Shown: piece by piece, positions 60,236 through 64,000 of the stretch
Layout: the number at the start of each line of letters is the position of its first letter
How positions within the stretch are numbered: position 1 is the first letter of the stretch
Assembly (NCBI RefSeq): GCF_041146395.1
Contig: NC_090989.1
Location: 245,138,843-245,202,842, forward strand
DNA length: 64,000 bases
Direction: 5' to 3'
From: Eulemur rufifrons
Lineage: Eukaryota; Chordata; Mammalia; Primates; Lemuridae
Made by a program: the position numbers and the translations under genes
The notes under the pieces: model-generated
The model's database searches: none
Seen by the model: the letters and a program-made list of their open reading frames with translations, nothing else
Told to the model about the DNA's origin: nothing

Positions 60236-61325
60236 CAATGCTGCTGCTACTGTGTTCTCATATAAAATATATTGTCTTCTCCAACATTTCAATGTCTTCC
60301 TTCAGAAATAAAGCCAAATTAACGAATGAGGGAAAAGAGAAAATGGTCAGTTTAGGGGACTATTTTTGCCAACCTTTGTTCTGGAAGTCCTTATTAAAAT
60401 AAAATGACATGGATTACCTTCATATTTATCCTGTTTAAACATTTGTTTTCCTTTGGATTGGGAGGGGAATCCCAAATTAAATCAGGGAGAAGTACTGTCA
60501 TGCTGATAGAGACAAGTTCAATACCAAAGATTTATCTACCTAGACAAATGAAATCAGTGCCTGTAGAGCTATGTGAAATGTTTTGATGCCTCTGCAGAAA
60601 TGCAAAAAGTTGTGGGCAAATGCAATTTTATTTCAGTCAAATTTGGTGCAGTTGTCTAGAGGCTGCTTATTGTTAAAGTTAGCTTTATCGAATGGGTTCC
60701 ATGGATTTCATGAGACTGAAAAATAGGGCTACCAGATAAAATAGAGGTAACCTAATTAAGATTGAATTTTAGACAATGAATAATTTTTAGTATAAGTATA
60801 TCCAAGTATTGCATATATGTGTGTATAATACATAATTTCTATCAACAAAATAGCAAATAACAGCCGCTAGATATTATTTTTTAATCCTTAAAATATTGTT
60901 TGACCTAATGGGCCAAACTGATTAATTTGCATTTTGGGCATTCATATTTTCAATCAATTCATTCTAGAGTAATCATTTAAAGGCTATAGCTACAGAAAAA
61001 AAAGATATGGTTTAAAAAAAACCAAAATGAAATATGGAATGCCAATATTTTGCTGTCTACTCAATAGGCAACAGTTTAATTTTTTTTGTTTTGATATTTT
61101 TAATTCACATAAAAATGGCATACTGAATTATCTGATTTTTTTGTTGTTTAGATTGATATAAAATTAGCTTAGCTTAAAATTCCCATTCTTTAGGCAATTC
61201 AAAAATGAAAAATGCTTTCTATTCACTCAAATAATTTTTGTGCCTATTATTACTTTAAATATACAGATGACATTTAGGTTAACCTCTGAAGACCCAAACT
61301 AAGAAGTTGTAAATTTCATAAAATG
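60236..61325. other. Unassigned sequence
   Basis: No repeat or gene recognised. Confidence 0.5.
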
Positions 61326-61331
61326 ATTAAG

Positions 61332-61492
61332 GTGGGGGGCGGGGATGGGTGTCTACCTACATGATGAGTGCGATGTGCACTGTCTAGGGAATGGACATGC
61401 TTGAAGCTCAGACTTGGGGGGATGGGGAGGCATGGGCAATATATATAACCTGAACTTTTGTACCCCCATAATAAGCTGAAATTAAAAAAAAA
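61332..61492 (+). mobile_element. Strepsirrhine LINE-1 3' end, 5'-truncated
   Basis: 'ggtgtctacctacatgatgagtgcgatgtgcac', 'tggacatgcttgaagctcagac', 'gcaatatatataacctgaacttttgtacccccataataagctgaaatt' and a poly-A run form a 3'UTR end I associate with lemur L1s. ATTAAG occurs at 61326-61331 and 61493-61498, a likely short target-site duplication. Confidence 0.65.
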
Positions 61493-61498
61493 ATTAAG

Positions 61499-61859
61499 CT
61501 TTACATTTTGATCATTCAGATTCTTTTTAATTCATGTTAAAAGCAAGAATATGTGATAGTCTGGCAAAGTAAAAAGTGGGTTCTGAAACCTCTCTGTTTT
61601 ACAACTATCAATTTATAATTAAATTTAAAATTTATCAATTTGATATAATTTATATTTTTTTATAAAATACAAATTGATTTGCTGAGTTATAAAGAAAACT
61701 ATTTTTTAAAAATTTTAATTGTTTTTTAGATAAACAGAGCATTTTCTACACCATCAAAAACAAGATACTCTATGTATCAAACTGAAACAGTTAATATTTA
61801 AACTAAGTTTGTGAACTAGAATATATGAATAATAAATCAAAAAAGTATATAAACCATTT
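61499..61859. other. Unassigned, very AT-rich sequence
   Basis: No family recognised. Confidence 0.5.
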
Positions 61860-62944
61860 TTCATTTGTTCTGGATCTCCAATATTCCTTTTAGGAAACTC
61901 CTCTGTAGTATAGGTCTCATGGTGGCAAACTCAGTATAAATTTATATAAAATATATATTTATTTCAACTTTATTTTTGAGGTATATTTTAACTGGATATA
62001 AAATTTATTCTGGAGTTTATTTTCTTTCAATACATTTAAGCTCCATTCTCACTGGTTGGTGTTCATTGTTTCTTTAGAGAAGTCAGTTGCTAATCTAAGA
62101 CTTTTTCGTTAAAAGTCACATGCTTTTTTCATTGGCTCCTTTCAGATATTTGATATTCTATAGTTTTATTGTAATACCTTGGATACAAATTATTTATTTA
62201 TTTTTATACATCTAGGGTTTTACTGATTGCATGTTTTTCATCTGTTGTGGAAAATTCTGATTTCCAATCTATTTTAATATTCCATCTCCCCCCATTCTTT
62301 CTCTTCTCCCCTTTTGAGACTCTAACTAACCATTCTGAATCTGCCTTCTTTATGCCCTATGCTCCTATATTCTTTGTGTTCTTCATCTCTTCGTGCTTAA
62401 TTTGAGCTTTTTTTTCTGTCAAAGTTTCTGGTTGATTAATTCCTCAGTTAGTAAGCCCAGCCATTCAATTCTATATTTCACTTCTTGTATTTTTCAGGGT
62501 TTTTTTGTTTGTTTGTTTTATTTCAAATTTGCTAGGTCATTTTTAATATTTCAGTGCTTGTCCCAAGTTTTAAACTTGTCATTTATCTCCATGGATGTGT
62601 TAAGTATAGTTATTTTACAGTCTGCATCTGATAATTCCAGTATCTAGAGTTGTTGTAGATCTCTTTGTATTGTCTGTTATTTCTGCTGGTTCTTAATCAT
62701 GTCTACTCACATTCTGCTTATCTTTATTTTATGCTGGATAATGTGTTTGAGAAATTATTTACAGAAATAATTTGAGAACACAGAGACACTATCATCCTCC
62801 AGAAAGGATGTTTTGTTTTGTAAGACATCCAGGTAGCAGTCGCTTCCAGATGGATCATCTTGATCCAAATTCAAGCACTGAAATTTTTCTGACTACCCAA
62901 AGCTTTGAATCAGGTCTGAAGCGTATCAAAGGCCTAGTTTACGT
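61860..62944 (-). repeat. Old LINE-1 (L1M) tract
   Basis: 'tgggctaggtcatttttaatatttcagtgcttgtcccaagttttaaacttgtcatttatctccatggatgtgttaagtatagttattttacagtctgcatctgataattcc' type sequence, with 'tctgctggttcttaatcatg' and 'ccatctccccccattctttctcttctccccttttgagactctaactaacc', matches a familiar L1M antisense tract. Interrupted by the Alu at 62958. Confidence 0.7.
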
Positions 62945-62957
62945 CTTCTTCATTCTT
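62945..62957 (+). repeat. Target-site duplication, left copy (Alu at 62958)
   Basis: CTTCTTCATTCTT is repeated exactly at 63296-63308. Confidence 0.95.
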
Positions 62958-63295
62958 TATTTTTGTTTGTTTGAGACAGAGTCTCGCTCTGTTGTCTGGG
63001 GTTGAGTGAGTGCCGTGGCGTCAGTCTAGCTCACAGCAACCTCAAACTCCTGGGCTTAAGCGATCCTCCTGCCTCAGCCTCCTGAGTAGCTGGGATTACA
63101 AGCATGTGCCACCATGCTTGGCTAATTTTTTCTATATATATATTTCAGTTGGCCAGATAATTTCTTTCTATTTTTAGTAGAGACGGGGTCTCGCTCTTGC
63201 TCAGGCTGGTCTCGAACTCCTGACCTTGAGCGATCCACCCGCCTCGGCCTCCCAGAGTGCTAGGATTACAGGCATGAGCCACCGCACCCGTCCTT
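62958..63295 (-). mobile_element. Alu SINE, strepsirrhine type
   Basis: Reverse dimeric Alu starting at a TATTTTTGTTTGTTTGAGAC tail. It has the lemur-type block between the monomers ('tatatatatttcagttggccagataatttctttct') and ends 'ccaccgcacccgtcc'. A perfect 13-base target-site duplication. Confidence 0.97.
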
Positions 63296-63308
63296 CTTCT
63301 TCATTCTT

Positions 63309-63450
63309 AATACTAGTGTCCAGCTAAAACCAGGAGCTAATTTAATATGCTATCACAATTAACATACTCTGGGGGTCTCTTAACCTCAAGAGGTCAGCCT
63401 ATCAGTTAATTTCATCTGTCTGTGAATGCCACCAGAGCATAAACAATCCC
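63309..63450 (-). repeat. Probable continuation of the L1M tract
   Basis: The stretch after the Alu is of similar style to 61860-62944, but no specific phrase is decisive. Confidence 0.35.
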
Positions 63451-64000
63451 TGAAAAAGGCTAGATCTTTGGACTGCTATCATTTTCTTGATCTTAATCTT
63501 GCAAATATTACTATATTTTTATTTTTATCATATTCATCTTATTTAGTATTGCTTATATTATATATTTTCATATTTTTATTAGCAGATTCTAGCTTTTCAA
63601 AGTTTACTTCAGCTGGTGGTTTTGTCCAAATTATTTAATTTGACTTTATCAGAGGAGAAACACTTGACTATTAAAAGTTAACTTTAAAAATATGGTTCTC
63701 TGCAGAAGACAAAATCTATTTCATTGTACTTGAGAGAGATGTTTTATTACAACACAAATGTGCCTGGCTCTTGTCAATAAGAAATAAATGCATAAAATGG
63801 TAATAGTTTTTTTATTATATAGGAGAAAAAAAAGAGCTAGTGGGATAGCTGAAAAATAAAAGCTTTTATTCCAACTAACATGACAGCAACCAGAGAAGAG
63901 CAGGCATTGGGTGACTTTGTGGATTCATCAAATTGCTTTTTAAAACAGGTGCAGTGTTCTCATTCAATCTACCTATTTTGAATGGTTTACAAAGTATGGG
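63451..64000. other. Unassigned AT-rich sequence
   Basis: No repeat or gene recognised up to the window end. Confidence 0.5.

Overview
The window reads as AT-rich primate nuclear DNA with no intact protein-coding gene. It is best explained as an intergenic stretch or a very large intron. The clearest taxonomic clue is the Alu SINEs. Three copies (3890-4244, 31979-32318, and 62958-63295 on the minus strand) carry an extra AT-rich block between the two monomers (AGAAAGAAATTATCTGGCC...AAATATATATAG) and a TGAGCTAGGCTGACGCC right-arm signature. I associate both with strepsirrhine, especially lemur, Alus. A short LINE-1 3' end at 61332-61492, ending in GTACCCCCATAATA...GCTGAAATT plus a poly-A run, also looks strepsirrhine. 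The assignment to a lemur-like primate is from recall of repeat families, not from a search.

Layout. 1-0.5 kb: two LINE-1 pieces. 0.5-9.6 kb: mostly unassigned sequence with one Alu, L2/MIR relics, two MER5A-like elements and an L1M 3' end. 11-16 kb: a dense run of MIRs, one split by a MaLR-like LTR, plus a second LTR. 16-21 kb: L2/MIR relics and a complete MER1-type hAT element. 22.8-27.6 kb: L1 and L2 pieces, an unclassified LTR-like block, an MLT1-like LTR inside an L1, and an old Alu. 29.9-33.9 kb: a LINE-1 cluster with an embedded copy of a KRAB zinc-finger 5' exon and an L1 5'UTR joined to the ORF2 end. 37.3-40.6 kb: a degraded L1M copy split by an Alu monomer. 42-49 kb: MIRs, LTRs and a possible orphan exon at 43206-43308. 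51-55.3 kb: an old Alu, opposed L1 pieces and a MaLR LTR split by an L1. 55.4-58.6 kb: a hAT relic and two LTRs of one family in inverted orientation. 58.7-64 kb: MIRs, an old Alu, the strepsirrhine L1 end and an L1M tract interrupted by a lemur-type Alu.

None of the open reading frames longer than 60 codons looks like a functional gene. Most lie inside repeats or arise by chance. The best candidates for host gene material are the KRAB-ZNF exon copy (32688-32841), a splice-flanked open block (43206-43308) and an unassigned segment with open frames on both strands (about 4640-5070). I found no sign of an undescribed biological system. The interest lies in the retrotransposon rearrangements. 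All family names come from recognising consensus features by eye, so boundaries are approximate unless target-site duplications are given.
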